From Nonomuraea turkmeniaca (GTDB lineage Bacteria > Actinomycetota > Actinomycetes > Streptosporangiales > Streptosporangiaceae): 64,000 bases of DNA. Below, piece by piece: positions 7,385-15,611 of this stretch; positions within the stretch are counted from its first letter, which is position 1; each line of letters begins with the position of its first letter. A model generated the notes under the pieces. That model was not told the DNA's origin, did not search any database, and saw nothing but the letters and a program-made list of their open reading frames with translations. Both the position numbers and the translations under genes were made by a program. Location: contig NZ_VCKY01000003.1 in assembly GCF_005889735.1 (NCBI RefSeq), positions 52,945 through 116,944 on the forward strand. The letters run 5' to 3'.

Positions 7385-9574
7385 GTGAGCACGATGGGGG
7401 AGACGAGCCTGGCGGCCACCAAGCTGCGCCCGCCCCCGCCGCCCGGTCAACTCGTCCGCCGCTCCAGGCTCGACGACCTCCTCGACCGCGGCGTCGGCGG
7501 CCAGGCCCGCCTGGTCCTGGTGAGCGCCCCGGCAGGCTCGGGCAAGTCGACCCTGCTGGCGTCGTGGCTGGCCGGCCGGCCAGAAGCCGTCGCGTGGCTG
7601 CAGGTGGAGGAGAGCGACTCCGACCCGGTCAGGTTCTGGTCCTATCTGGCCGAAGCCATCGGGCAGGCGCACCCGATCGCCGCGAACGACCTGAAGGCGA
7701 TCGTGGTCGGCTCGAACGGCGACGAGTTCGTGGTCGTGACCGCTCTGGTGAACCAGCTCGCCGCCGTCGCCGGCCCGCTCGTCGTCGTCATCGACGACTA
7801 CCACCTGATCGACACCGCCGGCGTGCAGCGCGGTGTGGAACGCCTCATCGAGCTCTGCCCGCACCAGGTCACCATCGTGCTGTCCACCCGGATCGACCCG
7901 CCCTTCCGGCTCGGCCGGCTACGCGTACGCGATCAGCTGGCGGAGGTCCGGGGCGCCGACTTACGTTTCGACGCCGACGAGGCAGCCGGTCTGCTCGGCT
8001 CGCCCGCGCTCGACCGGGCTCTTCTCGATCAGCTCTGTGGCCGGACCGAGGGCTGGGCCGCCGGACTCGTGCTCGCGGGCCTGTCGCTCGAACGGGCCGC
8101 CGACCCCGGCGGGTTCATCGAAGCGTTCCGGGGCGACGATCAGTTCGTGGTCGACTATCTCCGCGACGAGTTCCTGGCCGCGGTCGGCGCCGACGATCGG
8201 CGGCGCCTGCTGGAGACGTCGATACTCGACCAGTTCAACGGCGCCCTCGTCGATGCCGTCACCGGCGCGTCCGGGGGTGCGGCCTGGCTCAACGACACCG
8301 CGAGCGCCAACCAGCTCCTGATCGGTCTCGACCGCACCCGCACCTGGTTCCGCTACCACCACCTCTTTCGCGATCTGCTGCGGCTCGAAGCGCACCAGGC
8401 CTTCCCTGAGCGCGTCCCCGGCCTCCACGCCCGCGCCGCGGCGTGGTTCGAAGCCCAGGGCGATCACGGTCAGGCGATCGTCCATCGGCTCGCCTGCGGT
8501 GACCTCCACAAGGCCGGCCGGCTGCTGCTCGTGCACGGACCGCGGCTGATCGCCGGCGGCCAGACGGAGACCCTGCGGGGGTTGCTCGACCGGCTCGGCG
8601 AGGTGGCGAAGAAGCTGACGTGGTGCGCTCTGATGTACGGCTGGTGCGAATACATCAGCGGTCGTTACGCGCGCGCCGAGGAGTGGCTCGGCATCATGCT
8701 CGACGCGGCGCCCGAGGGCTTCGACCAGACCCCGTCGATCTCGCTGCGCGTGAACATCCAGCTCGCCCGGGGTGACGTCGCCGCCGCGCTCGGCACCGCC
8801 CGGCAGGTGAGCGCGTCCCTGATGGCGTACTCAAGCGATCTCACGACCGCGGCCGGCGCGGCCTACGCCTGGGCGGGGCAGGCCGGCGAAGCCAGGCGGG
8901 CCCTGCGGCTCGCGGCCGAGATGGCCGCCGCCGACGAGATCAGGACGGCGCAGGTCCTGGCCCTGGTGTACCTGGCCGTGGTGGAGTTCGACGACGGCCA
9001 CGCGGCGAGCGCTCAGAGCGCCGCGTGCACGGCGGTGGACACGGCGCGGCGGTTCGGGCTGGCCTCCTATCACGGAATCGCGCCCGCCTACGCGATCCGA
9101 GCCAGAACCGGCGAAGACCCGGCGCGCGCTCACGCGGACGCGACGCACGCACTGAGCCTGGCCAGACGGGCCTCCACCGATCTTGCCCTGGGCTTCGTCC
9201 TGACGGCCTGCGGCGACACGCTCATCGGCTTGGGCGATCCGGCCGGAGAGCCGCTCCTGGCCGAGGCCCGGGCCGTCTTCGCCCGCTGCCCCGACCCCGG
9301 CATCGCCGGTCGCTACCTGGCACGTACGCAGTCCCGCCATGGCGTCGCCGAGGCGCGGGCCGGTCGCGTGGCCGTGCTCGCCGAGCAACTGACCGAGCGG
9401 GAGCTGGCCGTGCTGCGGTATCTGCCGGCGAACCTGTCGCAACGCGACATCGCGTCGGAGCTGTACGTGACGCTCAACACCGTGAAGACCCATTGCCGGG
9501 CGATCTACCGCAAGCTCGGCGTCGGCGACCGCAGAGCCGCCGTCCAGGCCGCACGCGACCTGCACCTGCTGTAG
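7385..9574 (+). CDS. MalT-type (LAL) LuxR-family transcriptional activator
   Basis: A 729-residue regulator. P-loop APAGSGKST at residues 48-56, Walker B VVVIDDYHLID, a long helical TPR-like middle, and a C-terminal LuxR HTH (about 668-729) with LTERELAVLRYLPANLSQRD and LNTVKTHCRAIYRKLGV. The architecture matches MalT-like large ATP-binding regulators that respond to small ligands. Start GTG 7385, with ATG 7394 as alternative. It is divergent from the oxidoreductase block, which it may control. Inducer unknown. Confidence 0.88.
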   Translation: MSTMGETSLAATKLRPPPPPGQLVRRSRLDDLLDRGVGGQARLVLVSAPAGSGKSTLLASWLAGRPEAVAWLQVEESDSDPVRFWSYLAEAIGQAHPIAANDLKAIVVGSNGDEFVVVTALVNQLAAVAGPLVVVIDDYHLIDTAGVQRGVERLIELCPHQVTIVLSTRIDPPFRLGRLRVRDQLAEVRGADLRFDADEAAGLLGSPALDRALLDQLCGRTEGWAAGLVLAGLSLERAADPGGFIEAFRGDDQFVVDYLRDEFLAAVGADDRRRLLETSILDQFNGALVDAVTGASGGAAWLNDTASANQLLIGLDRTRTWFRYHHLFRDLLRLEAHQAFPERVPGLHARAAAWFEAQGDHGQAIVHRLACGDLHKAGRLLLVHGPRLIAGGQTETLRGLLDRLGEVAKKLTWCALMYGWCEYISGRYARAEEWLGIMLDAAPEGFDQTPSISLRVNIQLARGDVAAALGTARQVSASLMAYSSDLTTAAGAAYAWAGQAGEARRALRLAAEMAAADEIRTAQVLALVYLAVVEFDDGHAASAQSAACTAVDTARRFGLASYHGIAPAYAIRARTGEDPARAHADATHALSLARRASTDLALGFVLTACGDTLIGLGDPAGEPLLAEARAVFARCPDPGIAGRYLARTQSRHGVAEARAGRVAVLAEQLTERELAVLRYLPANLSQRDIASELYVTLNTVKTHCRAIYRKLGVGDRRAAVQAARDLHLL

Positions 9575-9613
9575 ACCGTCACCCCTCCGCTCGATCAAGG
9601 TTCTCCCCGCTGC

Positions 9614-9889
9614 TCACGGCCGCCGCCCTGACCCTGACGGCGAAAAGCCGTGCGGTGAGCTCAGGCCTGTGGCAGCCTCGACAGCTCTGCACGTCTCCGG
9701 CATCGTGACGACACCGTACGCCAGTGAACGGACGTCACCTGACCTGCGTACATCCAGCCCCAACGCCTCGACCATCGTCGACGCCGGACATCCGTTCCGC
9801 AGGGCCATCCGATCAACCCACGACGCGAACGACTCGCCGTACGCCGGTGCCACCACCAACGCCAACCGCCGGGGCCAGACCGTCATCAT
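9614..9889 (-). pseudogene. TniQ-family transposition protein, N-terminal relic
   Basis: ATG 9889/9886 behind CCAGGGAA gives MMTVWPRRLALVVAPAYGES, FASWVDRMA, ALGLDV and AYGVVTMP, resembling the start of actinobacterial TniQ proteins (Tn7/Tn5053-type target-selection subunits). It ends after about 91 residues, whereas the family has several hundred. No TniA/TniB neighbours remain. Three CTGACA(T/C)CT repeats lie immediately upstream of its start. Confidence 0.6.
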
Positions 9890-9924
9890 TTCCCTGGCCG
9901 AACCTCCTGCTGTACACGCGCCTA

Positions 9925-9985
9925 CTGACATCTCCGATAACCAGCTGCCAAGTCCACTGACACCTCCTGTGCCGTTCTGACATCT
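9925..9985. repeat. Three CTGACA(T/C)CT direct repeats, possible transposon end
   Basis: CTGACATCT at 9925-9933, CTGACACCT at 9957-9965 and CTGACATCT at 9977-9985, just upstream of the TniQ relic. Repeated short boxes near an end are how TnsB/TniA-type transposases recognise their elements. The assignment is inference from position. Confidence 0.4.
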
Positions 9986-10026
9986 GCAAGCGCGCCAGAC
10001 ACCGAGGCTTGGGGTCGCGTCCGCTC

Positions 10027-10055
10027 TTGACGCAACAAATGAACGGTCTTTTAAT
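10027..10055 (+). promoter_or_regulatory. Sigma70-type promoter of the TetR-ferredoxin-P450 operon
   Basis: TTGACG (10027-10032), 17-base spacer, TTTAAT (10050-10055). The predicted transcription start, 7 bases downstream, coincides with the ATG at 10062. No Shine-Dalgarno sequence is present, so the message is probably leaderless. Confidence 0.6.
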
Positions 10056-10061
10056 TCACCT

Positions 10062-10682
10062 ATGGGGCGGATCGCCGGCGTTACCGCCGCCGAGACCCGC
10101 GAGCGGCTGCTGCGGGCGGCCGCCGAGGTGTTCGCCGAGCGCGGCTATGACGGCACCCGCGTGGCCGACATCGCCGCGGCCGCGGGCGTGAGCAACGGGG
10201 CGCTGTACGCGCACTTCGGCTCGAAAGCCGACCTGATCGTGACGGCGTTGCGCGCCCACGGGCCACGGCTGCTGGCCGACCTGTTCGCCGCCGACCCGGA
10301 CCGGTCGATCACCGACCTGCTCCTCGTCGTCGGCCGCTGGTTGCCCCGCCGCCGCGAGGCCTGCGGTTATCTCATCGTCGAGGCGCTGGTCGCGGCCCGC
10401 CGCGACGAGGACGTCGCCCGGTCGATGCGCGACTACATGGGGGAGCGCTCCGGCTGGCTGTCCGGGCTCGTCCGCGTCGCCCAGAACGACGGGGACCTCG
10501 ACCCCGCGCTGTCGCCGGACGCGCTGGCCCACTTCTGCATGCTGCTGGCGATGGGCAGCGCGCTCGTCACACCCGACCTGCACGCGGTTGGCGACCGGGA
10601 GTGGACCGCGTTGCTCTCCAGGATCGTCGGCGCCTTCGCCCCCGCCGGCACCCCAGCGTCACAGAGCGGAGCGTCACAGTGA
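10062..10682 (+). CDS. TetR-family repressor
   Basis: A 206-residue TetR protein. The N-terminal HTH (about residues 10-55) reads RERLLRAAAEVFAERGYDGT, VADIAAAAGVSNGALYAHFG and SKADL. The C-terminal ligand domain is diverse. ATG 10062 sits at the predicted transcription start. Its last bases overlap the ferredoxin GTG (GTGA), so it is cotranscribed and coupled with the P450 system it probably represses. Confidence 0.9.
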   Translation: MGRIAGVTAAETRERLLRAAAEVFAERGYDGTRVADIAAAAGVSNGALYAHFGSKADLIVTALRAHGPRLLADLFAADPDRSITDLLLVVGRWLPRRREACGYLIVEALVAARRDEDVARSMRDYMGERSGWLSGLVRVAQNDGDLDPALSPDALAHFCMLLAMGSALVTPDLHAVGDREWTALLSRIVGAFAPAGTPASQSGASQ

Positions 10683-10870
10683 AAGTGGAGATCAACTTCG
10701 AGCGTTGCCAGGGACACGGCCGCTGCTACGACCTCGCTCCCGGACTGTTCGGCGAGGACGAGGAGGGCTACGGGCAGGTGCTCGGCGACGGCGTCGTGCC
10801 GCCGGAGGAGGAGCAGGCGGCGCGCCTGGCCGTATCGAACTGCCCGGAACGAGCGATCGAGACCCTCTAG
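10679..10870 (+). CDS. Ferredoxin, P450 redox partner
   Basis: A 63-residue ferredoxin starting at GTG 10679 (VKVEINFERCQGHGRCYDLAP), which overlaps the TetR stop. Cluster ligands: CQGHGRC, with His replacing one Cys of a 4Fe-4S motif, and the C-terminal NCPERAI. This is the single 3Fe-4S type (or 4Fe-4S with a non-Cys ligand) that donates electrons to bacterial P450s. The P450 gene starts 10 bp downstream. Confidence 0.9.
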   Translation: MKVEINFERCQGHGRCYDLAPGLFGEDEEGYGQVLGDGVVPPEEEQAARLAVSNCPERAIETL

Positions 10871-10880
10871 GAGACGTGAC

Positions 10881-12152
10881 ATGGCCGTCGACGACCGCTT
10901 CACCCAGTTCTTCCGTGAGGGGCGCGACGACGAGCCCTTCGGTACGCGCAACGAGATCATCACCGGCCCGGTCGCGGACTGGGCGACGGACTTCTCGCAT
11001 GTCGAGCCCGAGTGGGCGGCCGACCCGTACCCCATCCAGGACGACCTGCGGCAGCGTTGCCCGATCGCGCACACCGGGCGGTTCGGCGGCGGCTGGCTGC
11101 CCACGCGCTACGAGGACGTCGCGGCCATCGCGTACGACACCGAGCGGTTCTCGTCGCGGTCGATCATCATGAGCAACTTCCGGCCGCCCCGCGAGCTGGC
11201 GCCGGTGGGCGGCACGCCGCCGATCTCGTCCGACCCGCCGTTCCACCACGACGCGCGCAAGCTGCTGCTGCCGGCGTTCACGAAGAGCGCGGTCGCCACG
11301 CGGGAGGCGGCGACCCGGGCGTTCTGCCACGAGCTCATCGACGCGATGGAGGGGCAGGACGTGGTCGACGCCGCCGCCGACTACGCCCAGCACATTCCGA
11401 TGCGGGTCATCTCGGACATGCTGGGCTTCCCGCCTGAGGACGGACCGCGCTTCCGCGAGTTCATCGAGAACGCCCTGGAAGGCGTCAACCTCCCGCCCGA
11501 GGAGCGCATCGAGCGGATGGGCCGACTGTTCGACTACCTCTATGCCCAGATCCGCGACCACGTGGACCACCCGCGTGACGACCTGACGACGTACTTGATC
11601 AACGTCGAGCTGTATGGCCACAAGCTCGCCCCAGACCACGTGGCCGGCACGATGGCGCTGCTGCTCATCGCCGGCATCGACACGACGTGGAGTGCGATCG
11701 GGGCGTCGTTGTGGCACCTGGCCAAGACTCCGGCCGACCGGGAGCGGCTGGTCGCCGAGCCGGGGCTGCTGCCGACCGCGATGGAGGAGCTGCTACGGGT
11801 GTACGCGCCGGTGACGATGGCGCGGCTGGTCAAGGAGGACATGCGCTGGAACGGCGTGGACATGAAGGCCGACGATTGGGTGCTGCTGTCGTTCCCGGCC
11901 GCCAACCGCGACCCCGCGCAGTTCGACCGGGCGGATGAGGTGGTCATCGACCGCGAGGTCAACCGGCATGTCGCCTTCGGCCTGGGCATCCACCGCTGCG
12001 TGGGCTCCCACCTGGCCCGCATGGAGCTGCGGGTCGCGCTGGAGGTCTGGCTGGAGCGCATCCCGGCCTTCACCCTGGCCGACCCGGAGGCGGTGACCTG
12101 GGCTGCGGGCCAGGTCCGCGGCCCGCGTACCCTTCCCCTCCGCGTCGGCTGA
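10881..12152 (+). CDS. Cytochrome P450
   Basis: Soluble bacterial class I P450, 423 residues. I-helix oxygen-binding AGIDTTWS, K-helix ExxR in EELLRVYAPVTMARL, and heme loop FGLGIHRCVG with Cys373 as axial ligand. ATG 10881 follows GGAGACGTGAC. No ferredoxin reductase is in the operon, so a reductase from elsewhere would be needed. No biosynthetic genes surround it, so a catabolic or detoxifying hydroxylase is more likely than antibiotic tailoring. Substrate unknown. Confidence 0.93.
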   Translation: MAVDDRFTQFFREGRDDEPFGTRNEIITGPVADWATDFSHVEPEWAADPYPIQDDLRQRCPIAHTGRFGGGWLPTRYEDVAAIAYDTERFSSRSIIMSNFRPPRELAPVGGTPPISSDPPFHHDARKLLLPAFTKSAVATREAATRAFCHELIDAMEGQDVVDAAADYAQHIPMRVISDMLGFPPEDGPRFREFIENALEGVNLPPEERIERMGRLFDYLYAQIRDHVDHPRDDLTTYLINVELYGHKLAPDHVAGTMALLLIAGIDTTWSAIGASLWHLAKTPADRERLVAEPGLLPTAMEELLRVYAPVTMARLVKEDMRWNGVDMKADDWVLLSFPAANRDPAQFDRADEVVIDREVNRHVAFGLGIHRCVGSHLARMELRVALEVWLERIPAFTLADPEAVTWAAGQVRGPRTLPLRVG

Positions 12153-12164
12153 CCGCGACCGCCC

Positions 12165-13028
12165 CTATCGGAGCCGGCGGGCGTCGACGATGAGGGTGAC
12201 GGCCACGCCGGTGAGCGCCAAGGCGATGGCGGGGGCGATCGCCAGGCGAGGGGCGGCGATCAGCAAGGGCACGGCGTCGTTCACCAGGCCGCCCCAGTCG
12301 GTCACCGGTGGGGGCAGGCCGATGCCGAGGAAGCTCAGCGAGGTGGCCGCGATCAGCGTACGGGCGAAGTCGGCGGTGGCGACCGTGAGCACCGGGCCGG
12401 CGATGTGCGGCGCGATGGTGCGGCGCAGCAGGTAGGACGGGGAGGCGCCGAGGGCGCGGGTGGCGAGGACGAAGTCCGATGCGGCCACGCGCCGGGTGGC
12501 CGTGTGGGCGATGAGGCCGCAGTTCACCCAGCCGAACGGGACGAGTGCGGCCACCATCGTGCCCGGCCCCGGCGGCAGGACGCCTGCCAGCGCCAGGGCG
12601 AGCGTGAGGCCGGGGAGCGCGAGCGCCACCGTGGCCGCCTGCCGCAGCAGCCGTTCCGGCAACCCGCCGGCCAGTCCCGCCGCGGTGCCGGCCAGAGTGC
12701 CGATGGTCGTGGTGATCGCCGTGATGGCGAACGCGGTCAGCAGGGAGATCGTGCCTGCCGCTGCGGTTCTGGTGAGGAGGTCGCGGCCGAGCTGGTCGGT
12801 GCCGAGCCAGTGCCGCGGGCTGGGTGGGAGGAGGGCGAGCGCGGGATCGGGCAGGTACGGGTCGTGGGGGGAGAGGAGCGGCGTGAGGCCGCAGAACGCC
12901 ACGATCGCCGCCAGCAGCACGATTCCGCCGCGGCCCCTCACGAGCGGCGGCGCACCCGTGGCTCGACGCGGGTCAGGGCCGGGCGCGTTCAGGGGCGGCG
13001 CAAGCTCGTCGCGGTCGGATCGGTTCAC
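12165..13028 (-). CDS. Dpp/Nik-type ABC permease (DppC-like)
   Basis: A 287-residue inner-membrane permease. Start GTG 13028 overlaps the DppB-like stop (GTGA). The N-terminus carries a DppC-type segment (HDPYLPDPALALLPPSPRHW then LGTDQLGRDLLTR), followed by about five membrane helices and the cytoplasmic loop RALGASPSYLLRRTIAPH that contacts the ATPase. It ends 12 bp from the convergent P450 gene. No ATPase gene follows, unlike standard dppABCDF or nikABCDE operons. Confidence 0.85.
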   Translation of the reverse strand: MNRSDRDELAPPLNAPGPDPRRATGAPPLVRGRGGIVLLAAIVAFCGLTPLLSPHDPYLPDPALALLPPSPRHWLGTDQLGRDLLTRTAAAGTISLLTAFAITAITTTIGTLAGTAAGLAGGLPERLLRQAATVALALPGLTLALALAGVLPPGPGTMVAALVPFGWVNCGLIAHTATRRVAASDFVLATRALGASPSYLLRRTIAPHIAGPVLTVATADFARTLIAATSLSFLGIGLPPPVTDWGGLVNDAVPLLIAAPRLAIAPAIALALTGVAVTLIVDARRLR

Positions 13029-13951
13029 GGGCGGCGCACCCGTGGGTCGGCCACTGCCACGCACAGGTCCGCCAGTGCCAGGAGCAGGACCGTCGCCGCC
13101 CCGATGACCAGCACGTACGCCTGGACGACAGGCAGGTCGCGCTGCCGGATCGCCGAGATCGCCAGCTGTCCCACGCCCGGCCAGGAGAACAGCGTCTCCA
13201 CCACCACGGCACCGGCCACCAGGTCGGCCAGCGCCGCGCCCCCGGCCATGATCGCGTTCGGCGCGGCCACCCGGAGCGCGTGCACCGTCACGGCACGCCG
13301 CGGGCTCAGCCCTTTGGCGGCGGCCAGCCGGACGAACGGCAACGCCAGCGCCTGGGCCAGATCGGCGCGCAGCAGCCGGGTCAGCGTGGCGGCGCCCGCC
13401 AGCCCCAGCGTCAGCGCGGGCAGCACCACGGCGCCGGCCGCGGTGTCGCCCCCGGTCGGCAGGGCACGCAGGCCGACCGCGACCACGCTGATCATCAGGA
13501 CCCCGACGATGTACGGCGGCACGCTCGCCACCACCACCGTCACCGCCGTGACCACCCGGCCGCCGAGCCCCCGCGGCCGGAGCGAGGCGAGCAGGGCCAG
13601 CCCGGCCGCGACGAGTGCCGCCGCGCCCGCCAGCCGGAGCGTCGCCGGCAGCCGCGAGACGATCTCGGCCGTCACCGGCGACCGGTCCACGTAGGAAAGC
13701 CCGAGGTCGCCGCGGACCACATCGGACAGCCACTGCACGTACCGGACCGGGAGAGGCAGGTCGAGGCCCAGCTCGGCACGGAGTGCGGCGACGCTGCCCG
13801 CCGTGGGCTGGATCCCGCCCCGGCGCAGGATCTCCTCGGCCGGGTCACCGGGCGCCAGCGAGGTCAGCAGGAAGACCAGCACCGACAACACCAGCAGCAC
13901 GAGCAGCGTCTCCACGGCACGCCGCAGCACGACGTTCAGCACGAGGTCCAC
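13025..13951 (-). CDS. Dpp/Nik-type ABC permease (DppB-like)
   Basis: A 308-residue permease with an N-terminal helix (TLLVLLVLSVLVFLLTSLAP), then GDPAEEIL, DLPLPVRYVQWL, GDLGLSY and the EAA-like loop AAKGLSPRRAVTVHALRVA, all typical of DppB/NikB. Start GTG 13951 lies 18 bp after the binding-protein stop. It pairs with the downstream DppC-like permease as the channel of a peptide-, nickel- or opine-type importer. Confidence 0.87.
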   Translation of the reverse strand: MDLVLNVVLRRAVETLLVLLVLSVLVFLLTSLAPGDPAEEILRRGGIQPTAGSVAALRAELGLDLPLPVRYVQWLSDVVRGDLGLSYVDRSPVTAEIVSRLPATLRLAGAAALVAAGLALLASLRPRGLGGRVVTAVTVVVASVPPYIVGVLMISVVAVGLRALPTGGDTAAGAVVLPALTLGLAGAATLTRLLRADLAQALALPFVRLAAAKGLSPRRAVTVHALRVAAPNAIMAGGAALADLVAGAVVVETLFSWPGVGQLAISAIRQRDLPVVQAYVLVIGAATVLLLALADLCVAVADPRVRRP

Positions 13952-13969
13952 ACCGGAATCGGCCCCACC

Positions 13970-15520
13970 TCAGCCCGACGGCGTCAGCTTGCCGAGATCA
14001 ACGACATACGCCGCATTCTGCACCACCCCGCCGACGCCGGTGATCGTCACGACGGGATTGTCCTGGTAGGCGATCGGGATCATCGGCCGGTCGGCCGCGA
14101 GCAGCCGCTGCAGCTGCCGGTACAGCTCCCGCCGCCGGGCGGGGTCGGTCTCCGTCGAGGCCTGGTCGACGAGCGTGTCGAACTCCTTGTTGCGGTAGCC
14201 GAGCCGGCGTTCGACGTTCCACGGCGCGTCGGAGCGCAGGAACCGGCGGAACAGGTAGTCGGCGTCCCCGTTCGGCACGCTGTACGCGCTGAGGAAGACG
14301 TCGTAGTCGCCGGCCTCCATGACGGCCTTGGTCGCCTCGGCCACGGTCACCTTCGCCGGCAGCCCCGCCTGCTCGAAGGCGGCCCGCAGCACCTCGGCGA
14401 CGTCGGTGTACGGGAACTGCCCGGTCTCGGCCGACGAGATCAGGATGGTGACCGGCGACGCGGGGCGACCGGCCGCGCTGACCAGCGCACGGGCCTTCGC
14501 CGGGTCGTAGGCGGCGGCGATGCCCGGGTCGGACAGGTCGCCGAAGACCGGTGACAGGAACGCGGCGCCCGGCTTCGCCGTGCCGGCGAGCAGCTTGCCC
14601 GCGATCGTCCGGCGGTCGATGGCCAGCTCCGCCGCCTCCCGTAGCCGCGGGTCGGAGAAGGGCTCACGGGAGCCGTTGAAGGTCAGGTAGTGCGTCAGCG
14701 CCGACGGGCTGCGTACGACCCGGAACCTGCTGTCGGCGGCGACGGCCGCGACCTGCCCGGACAGCAGCGCCCCCTTGTCGATCAGCCCGTCGACCTCGCC
14801 GGCGCGCAGCGCGGCGACCCGCGCGTTGGCGTCCGGGATCACCTTGACCACGATCTTCTTGTACGCCGGCGGCGTGCCGTAGTAGTGCGGGTTGGCCGCC
14901 AGCTCCGCCTGCTGCCCCTTGACCCACCGCGCCAGCGTGTACGGGCCCGTCCCCACGGGGTTCGCGGCAAAGTCCCCGGACGCGGCGAACGCCTTCGGCG
15001 ACTGCACCATGCTGTAGAACCCGGCCAGCCGCCCCGGCAGATCCGCCACCGGCCGCCGCAGCACGAACGTCACCCGCCCGCCGTCCGCGCGTACCTCGTC
15101 GAGCTGCCCGTAGGCCGCCTCCATCCCGGCGTCGAGGCTGAAGAACGCCGACTGCCGAGGGGCGATCCGCAGGAACCGCCGGACGCTGGCCACCACCGCC
15201 TCCGCGTTCAGCGCCGTCCCGTCGCTGAACCGCACCCCCTCGCGCAGCGTGAACGTCCACCGCCGCCCACCGTCCCCGCTCTCCCAGGCGGTCGCGAGGG
15301 CGGGCACCGGCCGCAGCTTGTCGTCCACGCTCACCAGCGGCTCCCAGACCCGGAGCGTCTGGTGCGTGAAGTACGGATCCTGCGGTCCCGCGACCAGGTC
15401 ACGGGGAGCCGCCAAGGTGAGCCGGTCGGCGTCCTGCCCGCCCTCCGCCGTGTCGCCGCACCCCGACAGGACCATTCCTAACAGCATGGCCGGCACCACG
15501 ACCGCGGCTCTTCTCCGCAC
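13970..15520 (-). CDS. Family 5 extracellular solute-binding lipoprotein (DppA/NikA-like)
   Basis: A 516-residue lipoprotein from GTG 15520 (ribosome site GAGGGGAGAAC). Lipobox LSGC gives Cys21. The mature region carries the family 5 landmarks RVWEPLVSVDDKLRPVPALA, WTFTLREGVRFSDG, NPVGTGPYTL, and a second lobe with LREAAELAIDRRTIAGKLL. It heads an operon with two permeases. A Zur-like palindrome sits 33 bp upstream, so zinc or a metal-chelate is a reasonable ligand; oligopeptide or nickel remain possible. Confidence 0.85.
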   Translation of the reverse strand: MRRRAAVVVPAMLLGMVLSGCGDTAEGGQDADRLTLAAPRDLVAGPQDPYFTHQTLRVWEPLVSVDDKLRPVPALATAWESGDGGRRWTFTLREGVRFSDGTALNAEAVVASVRRFLRIAPRQSAFFSLDAGMEAAYGQLDEVRADGGRVTFVLRRPVADLPGRLAGFYSMVQSPKAFAASGDFAANPVGTGPYTLARWVKGQQAELAANPHYYGTPPAYKKIVVKVIPDANARVAALRAGEVDGLIDKGALLSGQVAAVAADSRFRVVRSPSALTHYLTFNGSREPFSDPRLREAAELAIDRRTIAGKLLAGTAKPGAAFLSPVFGDLSDPGIAAAYDPAKARALVSAAGRPASPVTILISSAETGQFPYTDVAEVLRAAFEQAGLPAKVTVAEATKAVMEAGDYDVFLSAYSVPNGDADYLFRRFLRSDAPWNVERRLGYRNKEFDTLVDQASTETDPARRRELYRQLQRLLAADRPMIPIAYQDNPVVTITGVGGVVQNAAYVVDLGKLTPSG

Positions 15521-15552
15521 CCTGTTCTCCCCTCAACCACCTAATCTTCCGC

Positions 15553-15572
15553 AACGATAATGGTTTTCATCA
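15553..15572. promoter_or_regulatory. Zur-like box
   Basis: GATAATGGTTTTCAT core within 15553-15572, between the binding-protein gene and a divergent membrane-protein gene. It matches the recalled mycobacterial/actinobacterial Zur pattern AATGAAAATGATTTTCATTA at 16 of 20 positions. If real, zinc-loaded Zur would repress the transporter. Confidence 0.5.
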
Positions 15573-15611
15573 TGGGTGGAAAGCGGAGCGACCGTTTGAC
15601 AAGATCCGCAT

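Noticed and set aside
9637..9651. Hairpin ACGGC-GAAAA-GCCGT as terminator of the MalT-like gene
   Set aside because: Only a 5-bp stem, 60 bp past the stop and within the TniQ relic; not convincing.
10062..12152. P450 operon as part of an antibiotic cluster
   Set aside because: No PKS, NRPS, terpene synthase or other tailoring genes nearby.
13029..13733. Upstream extension of the DppC-like frame
   Set aside because: Overlaps DppB; extension is Arg/Gly-rich and not permease-like. GTG 13028 is coupled to the DppB stop.
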